Source of the DNA: Crossaster papposus | Taxonomy: Eukaryota > Echinodermata > Asteroidea > Velatida > Solasteridae | Assembly (NCBI GenBank): GCA_037893245.1 | Contig: JBAIAA010000449.1 | Location: 62,001 to 126,000 of the forward strand | DNA: 64,000 nt | Reading direction: 5' to 3' | Shown here: in pieces, positions 11,272-30,677 of the stretch | Position numbering within the stretch: the stretch's first letter is position 1 | Layout: every line of letters starts with the position of its first letter | Notes under the pieces: model-generated | What the model saw: only the letters and a program-made list of their open reading frames with translations | Told to the model about the DNA's origin: nothing | The model's database searches: none | Position numbers and translations under genes: made by a program

Positions 11272-14200
11272 TCAAGCCGTTTCCCTTCTGTACACGTCCG
11301 CACTGTCCTTCCACAGCTTCTCAACCCTGGCTCTACCATCAGGGTCGCCCCAAAGTGCCTCCAGGTACCCCCACCCCTCAGCTTGGGTGAGCGTTATGTG
11401 GGGGTTGTCTGGCTGCAGTCGATGGTTGTAAAGGCCCAGGACTAGCTCCTTGGCCACGTGGGCCACCATGCAGATGTACAGTACTTCCAACTCCTTGGCG
11501 GCGAGGGGTATCACAGACTGGAAGCCAGCCAGGAGGTGAGCGGTGGCAGAAGTGGGATCAGATGCCTTCCAGTACAACATCATGGCCATGGCTTGGGCGA
11601 TCTCGAAGACGAGACAGCTGTAGGCGATATCGGTGAAGTCGATGACCCCTGTGATGCTGTACACGGTTTCACCTTTCATCCTTTTGGTCGTTGGTGATGA
11701 GCCTTTGTTGTTTTGGCGAGAGCTACAATTAGAACTTGTTTTTGCAACAAGGATGTTGTCGTCATTGTAGTCACTGTGAATTATACCTGGGTATCAAAAC
11801 AAGGCATGGAAAGCTAGGTTAATCTTTAACTGAGTACTATTTCACAGATTTTAATGGACCTTAACCAGTTCGCGCCGGATGACGAATATAAATGCAAAGT
11901 TTTCCCCAAATTCAAAACGGATGACGCATAAACACACCAAGTTCAAGTTCGGAAATGTCTGCCAGCAGCGAGCAAAGCCGGAAATGCGTGGGTGTGCCTC
12001 CCGGCTTCGGATCGAGTTTCGTTAAAAATAATCCCGCCCCTCGGCTCGGTGATGTTAAAATAATCCCGGCGCAAACTTGTTAACCAGTTGCGCCGTGATT
12101 ATTTTAACATCACTGAGCCGATCAGCGCGGGATGATTTGTAACGAAACTTGATCCGAGGCGGGTTCAGGCCGATGGAATCGAGAAGCACACCCACGTATT
12201 TCCAGCCCTGCTCGCTGCTGACAGACATTTCCGGCCTTACCCGTGACGTGTATATACATCTTCTGGCGCGAACTGGTTAACACTTGGACCTCAACACTAA
12301 AATCAAAGGTTTCACTCACACTTTCTCATTGTGCCGATTTTAGGGGAAACCTCTTCTTCAAAGGTCTTGATAACACTCTCAACCAGCTCACGCCTCCTTG
12401 TATCCTTAACCTCGCCCAAATAATCGCGAAGCCTTGGGAGGCTCTCCATGTGCCAGATGTTAGATGCCGCTTTGTCCTTGAAGCTGTCAGGGATATCTGG
12501 AAAATCCTGTCCCCAAATGGTTCAGAATTGCACTTATTTCATGACAACTTTTTTTAAAGTGAAATGTAAATGAACATGTACATGAACTGAGAAAAGTATA
12601 ACAAAGTATAGAAAAACCTGAGTAATCAGTAAGGTTAGAATGTTTTTCAGAAATCCTGTTTTTAGAATTGAAAGCTAAAGTATACCATTTGCGGCTATCC
12701 AAAAAGTAATACCCACTATATTTTTGTTCAAAAGTTTACTTGTTGTAAAGATATTAAAACCCTCCTATGGTTTGACAGCACAAATATGTACAAATGTCCA
12801 GAGTCCAGCCTTTTGCACGTGTACCTATGGGGAACACAATTCTGCCCACAGCTTAATGTACAAACTCTATACACAAAAAGACATAGTGTGACCAAAATAG
12901 TTGTACTAATAGTTGTAGCTGTACTACAACAGAATGATGCACACAAAATGGTTGTTTTTTCCCCACTTTATTCATCAAACTCAACATTTCTTTGAATGAA
13001 ACCAGAAACTGTAGGTATATTTCATTCATGACAAAAATCACATTTGGATGAAATGTTTACCCTCTCAACGTTGAGCAGGCCATTACGTACATGATAGTGC
13101 ACAGCGCGACTTAATACACCTTTTTTGTAGAGCCAGTCACAAATAGTCTATTGACCTTTAATACCTTACCCACAAGAATTTGTCCATTTGTGCCATCTTG
13201 ACGCCTGCATCGTAGCACAGCTGCTCTGGCACTGGACTGATCTTGCTTATGGTCTGACCGGAGATGAACGTCAGCAGAAACACCAGGAAGTATCCGCATC
13301 GCTCCTGGTCATCTGCAGAGGAGCAGTCCACTGGCATTTAGCATTTTACTGCTGAAAACCTTTCCTATATCCTCTAAAATCCAGTACATGATAGTAGGAA
13401 CCTATTGGGCACCAATTCAAGCAGTCTGAAAAGTAGCAGTGGCTAAATCCTCCATTAACCCTAACCCTGCAAAGCCAGCCGCAACACAGTGCATCCGGCG
13501 GAAAAGTCTGCTATCCAATCCAATCCAATCTGCATTTGTAAAGCGCCATCAATCTAGTTGCCTATTCCGAGGCGCTGCCAGGAACACCGGGGCAAAGCCC
13601 GGGACTCGCGACTCACGCTCTGCGAAACAGAAAACCGGGTTCTTAACCGCCCGGCCACGACACTATAATGAATTCAGCAGTCAACACCAGTGCCTAAATG
13701 GCAAGTCCAAGACTATTGACACTATGAAAATGTACACGGTTAAAATATCTGTTTCACGGTTAAAATGTAATCCACCGCTTTTCAACCACTTTTTTACCGT
13801 GTACATCGAGCCTTAATCCCGAACCCCATTTTAACCGCGTTTCCACTGAATCCTCCCGACCATTGTTAGTCATTGGTACTATAATCCTCTTCCCATGCAA
13901 ACATAGTCACCCAAATTTAACCGTGTAAAACACCACTCTACAAACCGTTATTGACATATTTTTGGTTGAAATGTTAATCAAGCAATAGCGTGATTGATCG
14001 TATTCCCGGACAGCACATAAACACGCAGACACCAATGCAATATGGTCAACACACGCTGCCGTGACGTGACACGCACTTTCTAATTCGACCACTTCGCCAA
14101 ATCTAACTTTTTTTATCAGTTGCCTTCGGCCGAAATTCGCTGGGTTCTTATTGGATCAATATGAAAATGTCATCATCGGAAAGACGAAAACCTTTAGAAT

Positions 14201-15088
14201 CATTTGCGACCTAATCGCACAATATACATGATTTTCAGGCCATCTAAAATAATTTTCAGTAGACAAATCTCGAAGCGTCGAGGTATGTATAGATTAGTGT
14301 ATATTACAGATCTAGAAACTCATGAGTGCTAGTCACCACTGAACAAAAGATGGATCCTGCTGCATTGGGTGACTACAGACTCTGAGGCAGTTTGGCCTTG
14401 AGACTTTTTTACCTGATGGATCTTGCTGCACTAGGCAGGCTAGTTATTTTGACAAATGGTGCATGTTGTTGTGTCTGGCAAGGATTCTAGTAAAAATACC
14501 CTGGAGGGTTAAAATAGGGTTAAACATCCTAATGGTATTTGTGGGATCTGGGATAGTTGGGCTAAATGTGTTTGACTTTGAGCAAAGTCAAAAAAATTAT
14601 TCCTATCAGTCAATTTTTGAGGAAGAAAAAAAGGGACTAAATTTTCTCACCTTCGTCACAGTTTCTATCTGGATTGGTCATGTACATTTTTTCCAAACTC
14701 AGGAATTCCCCCTTTGCATTCGGAACTGGCGCGGCGCAGCAGAATCCTTTATTCTTCAGGAATCGCAAGACGGCAACCTGCATGTCGAAGGCGACCCTGT
14801 CTGCCGAATCTTCCGAGTTGATCACCTTCAGAACAAACTCCCGGCCGCCCACCCTGGCCGCAGAGTCTCCGCCCTCGAGCAGGACGTAGAAGTTTTGATC
14901 GTCGTAGGCAACGAACTCTCGGACTTCCCCGACATCCTCAGTCCCGACGGTGTACAGTTCCCGGAGTAGCTGCTTCGCTTCGTTCGACGAGAGTGTGGGC
15001 TTGATCTTTGTGACGAAGCTGTAATTTGATGTCGATTCGGCCTCTTCCTTGATATGAGAGGATGATGGTATATTTTCCGTGGATGGAC
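11272..15088 (-). CDS. HYKK: Hydroxylysine kinase paralog B (HYKK/AGPHD1), 5' end missing
   Basis: Exons on the minus strand: 15088-14651, 13312-13170, 12506-12320 and 11786-11272 (stop at 11272); they join in phase 1, 0, 1. HYKK is an aminoglycoside-phosphotransferase-fold (APH) kinase that uses GTP to phosphorylate 5-hydroxy-L-lysine in collagen-lysine catabolism. Seen in order: FVAYDDQNFYVLLEGG and GREFVLKVINSEDS (N-lobe, the VLK lysine being the expected nucleotide-phosphate contact), LTFISGQTI, RKCIIHSDYNDDNIL (catalytic loop, Asp in HSD), GVIDFTDIAYS (metal-binding Asp) and the C-terminal helices ending YRRETA. The 15088 exon opens with two bases of a split codon and has no usable Met, so a first exon lies upstream; I could not find it in 15089-17610. 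Where paralog A has an intron after the YDDxNF region and another after HFLAG, this gene is uninterrupted. An insert rich in S, N and K lies between the catalytic loop and the IDF motif. No frameshift or internal stop is seen, so it looks functional. Confidence 0.9.
11861..12083 (+). mobile_element. Family B MITE, left of an abutting pair
   Basis: TTAA at 11861-11864 and CCAGTTCGCGCCGG; it ends GGCGCAAACTTG with TTAA at 12080-12083. It lies in the HYKK-B intron between exons 3 and 4 (counting visible exons). Confidence 0.85.
12080..12280 (-). mobile_element. Family B MITE, opposite orientation, shares TTAA with its neighbour
   Basis: It starts at the same TTAA (12080-12083) that ends the copy at 11861 and runs in reverse to GGCGCGAACTGGTTAA at 12280. 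Only 39 bases separate it from the HYKK-B exon ending at 12320. Confidence 0.85.
12672..12730 (+). mobile_element. Family A 5' end remnant
   Basis: AAAGTATACCATTTGCGGCTATC resembles the left end of family A; the similarity fades after about 60 bases. Confidence 0.35.
13514..13640 (-). mobile_element. Possible LINE 3' end with (TGGAT)n tail
   Basis: On the minus strand GATGGCGCTTTACAAATGC is followed by a short TTGGA array, the pattern of a CR1/L2 3' terminus. It lies in the HYKK-B intron upstream of the exon ending at 13312. Confidence 0.4.
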
Positions 15089-15127
15089 CTGTGAATGATG
15101 ATTAGAGGAATAAATGCGATGAATGAA

Positions 15128-15351
15128 CAGGGTTGTAGTCGAGTCCCTGCAAGTCCGTTCACAAGTCCTTTTGTGAAGCCAGTCACAAGTCCCTTCATAA
15201 AGCCAGTCATAATTAACTGGATGTACAATGACAAAGGAATGCTTTTGTCAAAGCGGATTTGAATAGCTTGTGATTTGAATTGGAACTGAAGGACTTGTGA
15301 GGGACTTACAGGGACTCACAGGGACTTGTGATGGTCTCGACTACATCCCTG
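15128..15351. repeat. Fold-back with AAGTCC/CACAAGT motifs
   Basis: CAGGGTTGTAGTCGAGTCCC at the left and GGGACTTGTGATGGTCTCGACTACATCCCTG at the right are inverted copies. Internal CACAAGTCC units resemble those at 60-550. It lies just upstream of the first visible HYKK-B exon. Confidence 0.65.
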
Positions 15352-16137
15352 TGAATGAATGAATGAATGAATGTCACATAAATGATGGTGACTGGTGAGT
15401 AGGCAATTCCATGGGGACTGACGTTACATTTTGAACCTTTCCCACTAACAAAGTTTAATCTGCGAGCTTAAGATTTTTTGAAGTATTACATAATTGAGTC
15501 TGTACCTAGCAAAAAGCAACTGCTTTTAGCCCAGATTATTAAATACATTAGTATTTAAATTAAACATTATTAAATAACATTAGTTATTAGTTATAACTGG
15601 CGTTACACAAAAAGGACATCCACGCAACAAATTATCTTATTCTCTTTTAAAACTTGTGAATAAATTCTGAAAATTTTCAAATGGACGCTATAAAACAATA
15701 AAAACATGCAGAATGGGAATTTAACAAATAATTAAGACAAAATGTTAAAAATATCTTGGTAAGCTTGATAACTGGCGTTACGGTAAACTGGCGTTATGGT
15801 AACTGTAAACAGAACAGTGAACATACATTGTTTAGGTAAGTTTTATTAAGAAGCCAGACACCCAAAACATAAAAATAAATGCTAAGAAAGGTGCACAAAA
15901 TAATATCATCTACATTTAGGTATTTTTACCAACAAAAAATTACAAATGTTAACCAATAAAAAAACAATTGTTAACGCATGCCAATGTAACTGTAACGTCA
16001 CTAAAATGAAAGAGCACGTTGGCTTCTATCATTTGATATAAAAAAAATTCATTTTATCACTTCCAGTTATGAAATTACAAGTAATTTTCTCCCACTTCCC
16101 GTGAATTTGCCCTGTACACTGCAGAAGCCAAGATCCA

Positions 16138-16459
16138 TTAAAGGTAGAATACACCGTTTGCAGATATCAAAAATATTTATTACCGAATTATTAAGAAATA
16201 TCTTACTCATTTGAATGTAAATGATGATTCTAGTCATTTAGCAAAATTATTGCACTAGATATCCTGTAATTATTCTGAAAAATATAATTTTATAAAGAAA
16301 ACATAAGAATAACTGCTCGACGCCGGTTGAAAACAAACGCTGTTTTTCGTGCTTTTCTCGGCATCCATGATTGTAAAACTTCGGACAGGTCAGTTAAACG
16401 ATATTTACTATGAAATACAACCCCCTTAATCTACCCATTAACGATAATTTTACCTTTAA
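16138..16459 (+). mobile_element. Family A MITE, abutting the piggyBac derivative
   Basis: TTAA at 16138-16141 and AGGTAGAATACACCGTTTGC; the right end is shortened (ATTTTACCT) with TTAA at 16456-16459, the same TTAA that opens the next element. Confidence 0.82.
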
Positions 16460-16973
16460 CTCTTTCAGTGCCAAACTCGTACATGTACAAGGTATATTTG
16501 TTAGTTCGAAATCGCCAACCTCGTACATGTACGAGGTAATGTTCGTACTTAAAATCGTCAAACCTCGTACATGTACGAGGTAGAGTAAACATGTTATCAC
16601 AAGAGGGCGCTCTGACTCTTTCTAATGGTACCATTTTTATTCATGTGCGACTTGTATTTTTTTTGCAAGAGGGCGTAACATTGAGTTTTGTCTTGTGGAA
16701 AAAATGGCGGCGCCCATGAAACGAGCGCGCATGTTATCTCCAGAGAAAATCAATGAAATTTTCGCCGATTTGGACAGCGAAAGGGATTACTTTTTTGATT
16801 CAGAATCACTTGGATATTCCAGAAGAGGATGTTGAGAGCAAGATACATGAAGTTTGGTGAATAAAACTTATTTACTTTTTTTTATACAGAATTTTGAAAA
16901 AAAACCAAAAAAACTTGAAGTTGGGCATTTTAGGGTTAAACTTTTTAAATGTCATGGGCACTGAAAGAGTTAA
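16456..16973 (+). mobile_element. Non-autonomous piggyBac-like element (TTAA)
   Basis: The ends are TTAA-CTCTTTCAGTGCCA and TGGGCACTGAAAGAG-TTAA, which form an inverted repeat of about 14 bases and resemble piggyBac termini. Near the left end there are three palindromes of the type ACCTCGTACATGTACGAGGT (about 16484, 16520, 16562), the kind of subterminal site a transposase could bind. An ATG at 16704 opens a 43-codon frame (see separate entry). An AATAAA follows at about 16860. The total is about 518 bp, far too short for a full transposase, so this is a deletion derivative. Confidence 0.75.
16704..16835 (+). pseudogene. Truncated piggyBac transposase N-terminus (putative)
   Basis: A 43-codon frame begins MAAPMKRARMLSPEKINEIF, continues acidic (DLDSERDYFFDSES) and stops at TGA. 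Another frame carries on with DIPEEDVESKIHEVW to a second stop at about 16861, so a frameshift or internal deletion has broken it. A basic then acidic, disordered start is typical of piggyBac transposases, and it lies between piggyBac-like ends. The catalytic DDD core is absent. The identification rests on context more than on sequence. Confidence 0.5.
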
Positions 16974-17232
16974 GAGAACAGCAACCCATTATACTGTATT
17001 ACCTTGTGTTTGTTCAATAGTACTACATGTACCAGATTTCAGATGCTACAATGACTAAAGGGTTTACCCTAACCTTCTCAACCTTCCATTAAATACATGT
17101 CTTTTCAAAAACAACCTGAAACTTCTACATGTATACATGTATACAGTCATATAGAGATACGAAACTGTACATGTAGGGGGCAACGGTCATACAGAATTTA
17201 GGACTAATAAGTGCCTCCCAAAACTTTGGCAA

Positions 17233-17408
17233 GTTCGAATTGTTGGCTTTGGTTGTGACTTCGGCCGTTGCTATGATGTTGCTAAGGGCGGACAATGCTG
17301 CCCATAGCAACAGCATAGCAACAGCATAGCAACAGCATAGCAACAGCATAGCAACAGCATAGCAACAGCATAGCAACGGCCGAAGTCACAGCCAAAGCCA
17401 GCAATTCG
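17233..17408. repeat. Fold-back containing an 11-bp CATAGCAACAG minisatellite
   Basis: The arms CGAATTGTTGGCTTTGG...CTTCGGCCGTTGCTATG and the complement surround about 6.5 head-to-tail copies of CATAGCAACAG (17303-17373). The arm itself contains GTTGCTATG, i.e. one inverted unit of the minisatellite, so the array probably grew from the arm sequence. Confidence 0.85.
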
Positions 17409-17610
17409 GACACGGCCTTTGTTTAGGCCACACAAAAAAACACGAACCCCCTTTCTCGCTCATGTGTGTTACAACCTATCACTCGATAGATTTTGATAAA
17501 TTGGGTATAAAATGGCTCCATTTTGGCACCAAAAGGAGTGTTTAAAATGCCTGTGAGTGCATACTTTTGAATTTTTGTGTAAAAAGGTCCATATGTTGTA
17601 AACAAACAAG

Positions 17611-25656
<8,046 letters not shown>

Positions 25657-25796
25657 TTCTTGTAATTAACGGACAAAACAAATGTGAAAACTCAGTTTTT
25701 ATTATAAATCCTCAAGGAATATTTGCTAAATCTGCTTCAAATTAAATGTTATTGAAGTGGTCCCCGGCCTGTTGGATCTTTTCTTCTTTAAGATCT

Positions 25797-26040
25797 GGGG
25801 CCAATTTCACGGAGCTGCTAAGCACAAAAATTTGCTTAGCATGAAAATTTGTCCTTGGTAAAAACAAGGTTACAGACCAAATTTTCACGTGATCTTTATT
25901 GTTTTTGATTGATAATCAGCTGTTTTTTTGCTTAGCATGAAAAACACGTCGAATTTTTGCTGATAACTTATTTTTTAATGAGCAAGACTTTTTTGTGCTA
26001 AGCAAATTTTTGTGCTTAGTAGCTCCGTGAAATTGGCCCC
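25797..26040. mobile_element. Family C repeat with GGGGCCAATTTCACGGAGCTGC ends
   Basis: The left end GGGGCCAATTTCACGGAGCT is mirrored by AGCTCCGTGAAATTGGCCCC at the right. Internal words TGCTTAGCATGAAAA and TGCTAAGCAAATTTTTGTGC are themselves in inverted orientation. About 244 bp, no coding capacity. Confidence 0.82.
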
Positions 26041-26407
26041 TGTTCAACTTCAAGAACTATCAGCACGCTTGACTCCTGACAAGTAGATGTACTCGTTTTA
26101 ACCAACTGTTGGTTACCAGTTGGTTAAAACATGTGTACCGTTAAAACATTTGTTTTGAGAGTGAAGGACTTGTGTACAAAAAAACGACCACGCAGCCTCT
26201 CTGCAATGCAGCATCGCCGTCGACGTTGGTGTCGCCTCTTCAGAGGCGAAGGCGATCTGTCGTCCTTGGAATACCCACTCCTCCGAGTCATGTATTAATT
26301 TTGTTATAGCCCCGCCCCCATACTCATTTTTGAGCTAACCGTGGAGGAATAATTAAGAAGGCCTTTGTTACTTCCAACTTTATACTACTACTGTACAGTA
26401 GAATAAG

Positions 26408-26930
26408 GTACAGTTTTAGAGGCGGGAAGAAAACCCCAGAATATCAAGTGGAAAACCCACGGAATCAAGCAGCTGGACTCATGGACTAAATGCTGCGTTC
26501 CAATCGCGTCGTGTTTATCGTGTTCACGAGTTCACGAGTCGTATAATGGCGTTCTAATCGCCTGGTAGTAACTCGTGTTCACCAGTGGTGAACTCGAGGT
26601 GGAATTTTTTTCTCCATGTTCACGACTTCATAAACGAATGAATACTCGCGCATGCGTGTTGGTTCACGTACGAGTTCTTGCGCGATAAAGAATGTCATTA
26701 CCACCCGACTAACTAGACTGTGCGCGTGCGTCTTGGTGAGTGGCGTTTGGATTGCAACCCTCTCGTGAACGTGGAGAAATTCACGGTGAACACGATAAAT
26801 ACGACGCGATTGGAACGCAGCACAAAAACCCAAGCCGGATTCGAACCCGGGTCACAGCCGTGGAAGGCGAGGAAAGAACAGCTACGCCAACCTGACTCCC
26901 CATATAACCACAAACCACAATAAAACTTTC
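26408..26930 (-). mobile_element. tRNA-derived SINE split by a fold-back insertion
   Basis: The 3' part (26408-26490, GTTTTAGAGGCGGGAAG...) and the tRNA-like head (26823-26930, minus strand box B GGTTCGAATCC) correspond to one continuous SINE at 2180-2345. Between them lies the element at 26491-26822. The box B agrees with the polymerase III consensus; box A is only loosely recognisable. Confidence 0.65.
26491..26822. mobile_element. Fold-back TGCTGCGTTCCAATCGCGTCG, inserted in the SINE
   Basis: TGCTGCGTTCCAATCGCGTC... at the left is mirrored by ...GACGCGATTGGAACGCAGCA at the right; a second pair (TATCGTGTTCAC / GTGAACACGATA) continues the arms. About 332 bp. Confidence 0.82.
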
Positions 26931-28284
26931 GATCTTTAAATCCTTTTTATAGGCACGTCACCTCGAGGTCACTCTCCTGGCCGGTGGTCCTAGCTACCTG
27001 CACCGCTTCAGCTGGCCGCCCGAATTTTGATGCGCCGCCGCCGGTTCGTACGCGATCTTGCGATCTTGTGATGGATCGTCCAGCGGTAACAGCGCCCCCT
27101 TTATTTTTCTTTCCAACTCCAACCCAATATTTTTAACATTGAAAATGCTTTTGGATTCATCGCGGGATTAACAGAGCTTTTTTTAAAACACTATAAAGTT
27201 GCTATTACCTTCCCTGAACCAGGCTGTAGGCAGCCCAGTTTCTAGGGTGTGCTTTCAATACTGACATGTACACACATACGGTCATGAACGATATTATATT
27301 AGATTGATGGGTAACCAAGGCGCGGATCCAGAAGAAAGTTTTGGGGTGTCCACCTCGACTCAACCCCCCGACCACCCCCCCCCCCCCCCCCTATAATTAA
27401 ATTAAAGATCACAATGTCAGTTGAAGATGGAATGAAGAAGACGGAGGAATGGGGTTACAACTCTCCATTCAGGTACGGGTGTCCGTGGCTCAAAATATGT
27501 AAATTTTGTCAAGTTCGGTTTACAAAACTTTGTCTAGATACTTTGCAGGTAAGTTGTTATGCCATGCTGCATTGCATTTTTAGGTAAAAACAATTAACAA
27601 CCTATAACCAAAATGCCAAAAACATTTTCTGAGGCATTATGTCAAATATCTCCCCCCCCCCCCCCCTTCTTTATAAAGGAAGGACAGATCATGATTTACT
27701 TCGAAAAACAACAACGATATATTCATAGACAAGACTGGCGCAAGACAGCACAATATAGCTAGATAGATAGATACTATTTTATTTAGTCTCTCACAAGCAG
27801 AAATTTAGCCATAAAAATAAAGAAGAACACATTAGTAAATCTGAAAGAAACAAGTGGATTTACACCTCCTTTGGAAATAAATGGAATGCTCATTATCGTA
27901 GTATACCTTAATAAATCAAATAAGAAAGAGAAGGTGTATTTTGCTCGAATTAAACTGTTTTTGTACTGGCCAAACTATTAAAGATATCATAACATTCTTA
28001 TATACCTTTTGAAACTGTCCAAATTGTAACCAACAAAATTACTCGTACTGTTCAAAAGCATATTATTTGATGTAAAGATATAAAGATATTAGTGGCTCCC
28101 TGTGAACTTATTCCTTTCGGGCATGCTGTCATTTTGAATAAAGAAAAGTCCAAAATTGAATCTCAGAGAAGCATTTTTGGAAGTGTTCATTGAGTAGTTG
28201 GTCATTTTTTTCGATATACATCATTCACAGAGCTATATTAACTCGAACAAATATACATGTACTGACAATTTGGGAGACCGCCAA

Positions 28285-28470
28285 CATAGGGCCTTTTCGA
28301 ATCCCTGGCTTCGTCTTCGTCTTTGGCTTAAGGCGATTTTTTGACTCCCAACTGCAAGATCTTAGACTATTTCAATTTTCTTCCATTTCTATTTGCTTCT
28401 CAGTATTTCGGAATTCGGAGGCGAAGCCAAAGCCAAAGACGAAGCAACGGTTTCGAAAAGGCCCATAGGG
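28285..28470. mobile_element. Fold-back GGGCCTTTTCGAA, about 185 bp
   Basis: TAGGGCCTTTTCGAATCCCTGGC... CTTCGTCTTTGGC at the left is mirrored by GCCAAAGCCAAAGACGAAGC...TTTCGAAAAGGCCCATA. Confidence 0.78.
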
Positions 28471-28512
28471 CAAGATAGCTCAGTTGGTAGAGCGCTGGTT
28501 CGGTATTTCGGT
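28470..28512 (+). mobile_element. tRNA-like fragment with box A
   Basis: GATAGCTCAGTTGGTAGAGCGC matches a tRNA 5' half and the box A consensus. The anticodon arm and 3' half are missing, so it is a remnant of a tRNA or SINE head and not a functional tRNA. Confidence 0.45.
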
Positions 28513-30208
28513 AAGTTCCGCCTTGCCGATTTCTTTGTTCACTTTGAAAGCTATCACTTTGTCAGGTTAGTTGTCAAGCACCTTTTAAAAAAACACGTTT
28601 TAAACGTTTAAATATGTGACGGATGTCGGCCCCGGTCAAAAAATGAGTTTTCATGTAGTTTTAAAGAGGACATCTGTACGTTTTAAAAACTGAAAACCCC
28701 ATGTTGATACGATGTTTTGTTGTCGAGTTATGTAATTTTGTTTAAATACCAACGAAGAACACAGTTCTGATTAAAACATTTTTGGGATTCCCCGACATCC
28801 AACTCATTCCGCTTGATCGTGTCACATATACACAACTAACAAAAGGTGTACTACAACTTATAACTTGCAATTTGTTTAGAAGCCATTCACTTCTTCATAA
28901 TTCGGTCCAATCATTTTTCTGCTGTTGCTGGCAAATGTCAACGAGTGATGTTTAATATAATTATCCTTATTAATTAAGAGCAAGTGATGCTCCTAATCCA
29001 CATTCTCATTAACTATAATACTTTTGGCTGCCAAGGTTTTTCGATTTTGCCTGGTAGCCATGCAATTTGTACAGATTTGCATTTTAATTTCATGGAATAA
29101 TAATTTTGTATTAATTTTTTTCCTATAAATTACCAAAATCAACTTGTATTATGCATCCGATGTGCTTGTTATACATGTAAATAAAATAAATTCATCACCT
29201 CAATTATGCTAAATACGTGTTAATTACTTAAAACAGAAGGTTGTTTGGTATATATTTTTGCCACATAAGAAATAGATTATTGTAATTATTATGAAAGCCC
29301 ACACACCAAAAATTAAGCAAAGCCATTACGTAAGAGTTGCAATAAATATTTTAAAACGGCCAATAAAGGAATGCTTGCATATTATATAATGTACAGTATA
29401 ATTTTTAAAAAAAACCAGAAAACCCACACAAGTTACTATGCTTTGCATGCTAGTATTTCAAGACTAAAACAGTACTGCGACGAAAAATTATATTAAATAA
29501 ATCTTTTCAATTTTTTCTATTCCTACAACATTTTCCAGAGGAATTCTGTGAGATATCAGTGGACTGATATTTACAGAGTAAAAAAAAAAAAGACATTGCA
29601 TATTTTGGTTAAAAATGTTCTACACTTTTGTCTATATTTTTAATGACAAAGTGTACATCTACACTTTATATTATAAATTACATATTCCTAATAAATTGAA
29701 TTGAAATGGAGCATCTAAATAAAAACCTGTTTATTAGTCGAATATGGACCAATATAAAACAAATGAACCTGATTCTTTGTAATTGTTTGTGGGACATTCA
29801 ATTTTGCAATAAGCATTTGACTTTGGGTTTAATTTTATAAACGTATAGCAATTAATCAAGCACTGGGGTGCTTCTAAGGTTTTGTATCGAATCAAATGTG
29901 TTTTTTTAGGAAACTGGTTAATTATTTGTAATTTGTGAGGTTGGTTTAAATGCAAATAAAAGATCATGTGAACAAATTTTCTTTTTGTTATAATTCAGGT
30001 TCTGTTTAAATGTTTTAGAAAACTTGTAAACAGATTTTTCCTTCGTGTAAATGTTTAAACATGTAGATTGTTAAAACTAGAGTACTATACATGTGGGGTC
30101 AGCACCTTAATTAAAAAAAACTAAAAACTCTAATATCAAGATATTCTTTAGACTCAAGAGTACTTTAAAAAGTATAGAAATTACAAGAATTTGTTCAGAA
30201 AATAAATC

Positions 30209-30300
30209 TTAACCAGTTCGCGCCAGGATTATTGTAACATTCACCGAGCCGAGGCGCGGGATTATTTTTAACGAAACTTGATCCGGCGCGAACTGGTTAA
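30209..30300 (-). mobile_element. Family B MITE, very short (92 bp)
   Basis: Both TTAA flanks and terminal repeats are intact (CCAGTTCGCGCC / GGCGCGAACTGG), with about 150 internal bases lost. Confidence 0.85.
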
Positions 30301-30646
30301 CTTGGCATTAACATAAAAGCAATGAGTAAATATATTTTACACTTTTTAATATCTGAATCACTACATATATACTATCCAATCTAAACATGAAGCTATCTAA
30401 TGATACATTATGATGTACACACACTGCACATATGAAAATTTGTAAGGAAAGTATACAGTCCCATCAGGACAAAATACCAGCTAAATCCAACACCAAATGT
30501 AGCCACATAAACATACATGTAGAAATTGTACAATATCAGACAATCTGCCTATTTTCTTCCACATAGCAAGCATTAGTACGAGTAGCATATTCCAATCAGA
30601 GCTAGAAAAAGTATGGTTTGTGACTTAATTCATACATTGATGCCCC

Positions 30647-30677
<31 letters not shown>

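Larger units (their letters stand above)
15352..17610. other. Region between the two HYKK genes
   Basis: The first exon and promoter of HYKK-B should be here but I could not identify them. The stretch at 15420-16130 is AT-rich with repeated CTGGCGTTA words and nothing else recognised. Then come family A (16138), the piggyBac derivative (16456) and the CATAGCAACAG fold-back (17233). A GAGGTTTAGG-poor, ordinary stretch at 16980-17230 holds nothing I can name. Confidence 0.5.

Noticed and set aside
17303..17373. Short direct repeats considered as a CRISPR
   Set aside because: No unique spacers; contiguous units in a eukaryotic fold-back.
28470..28512. Functional tRNA gene
   Set aside because: Only the 5' D-arm region is present; the anticodon and T arms are absent.
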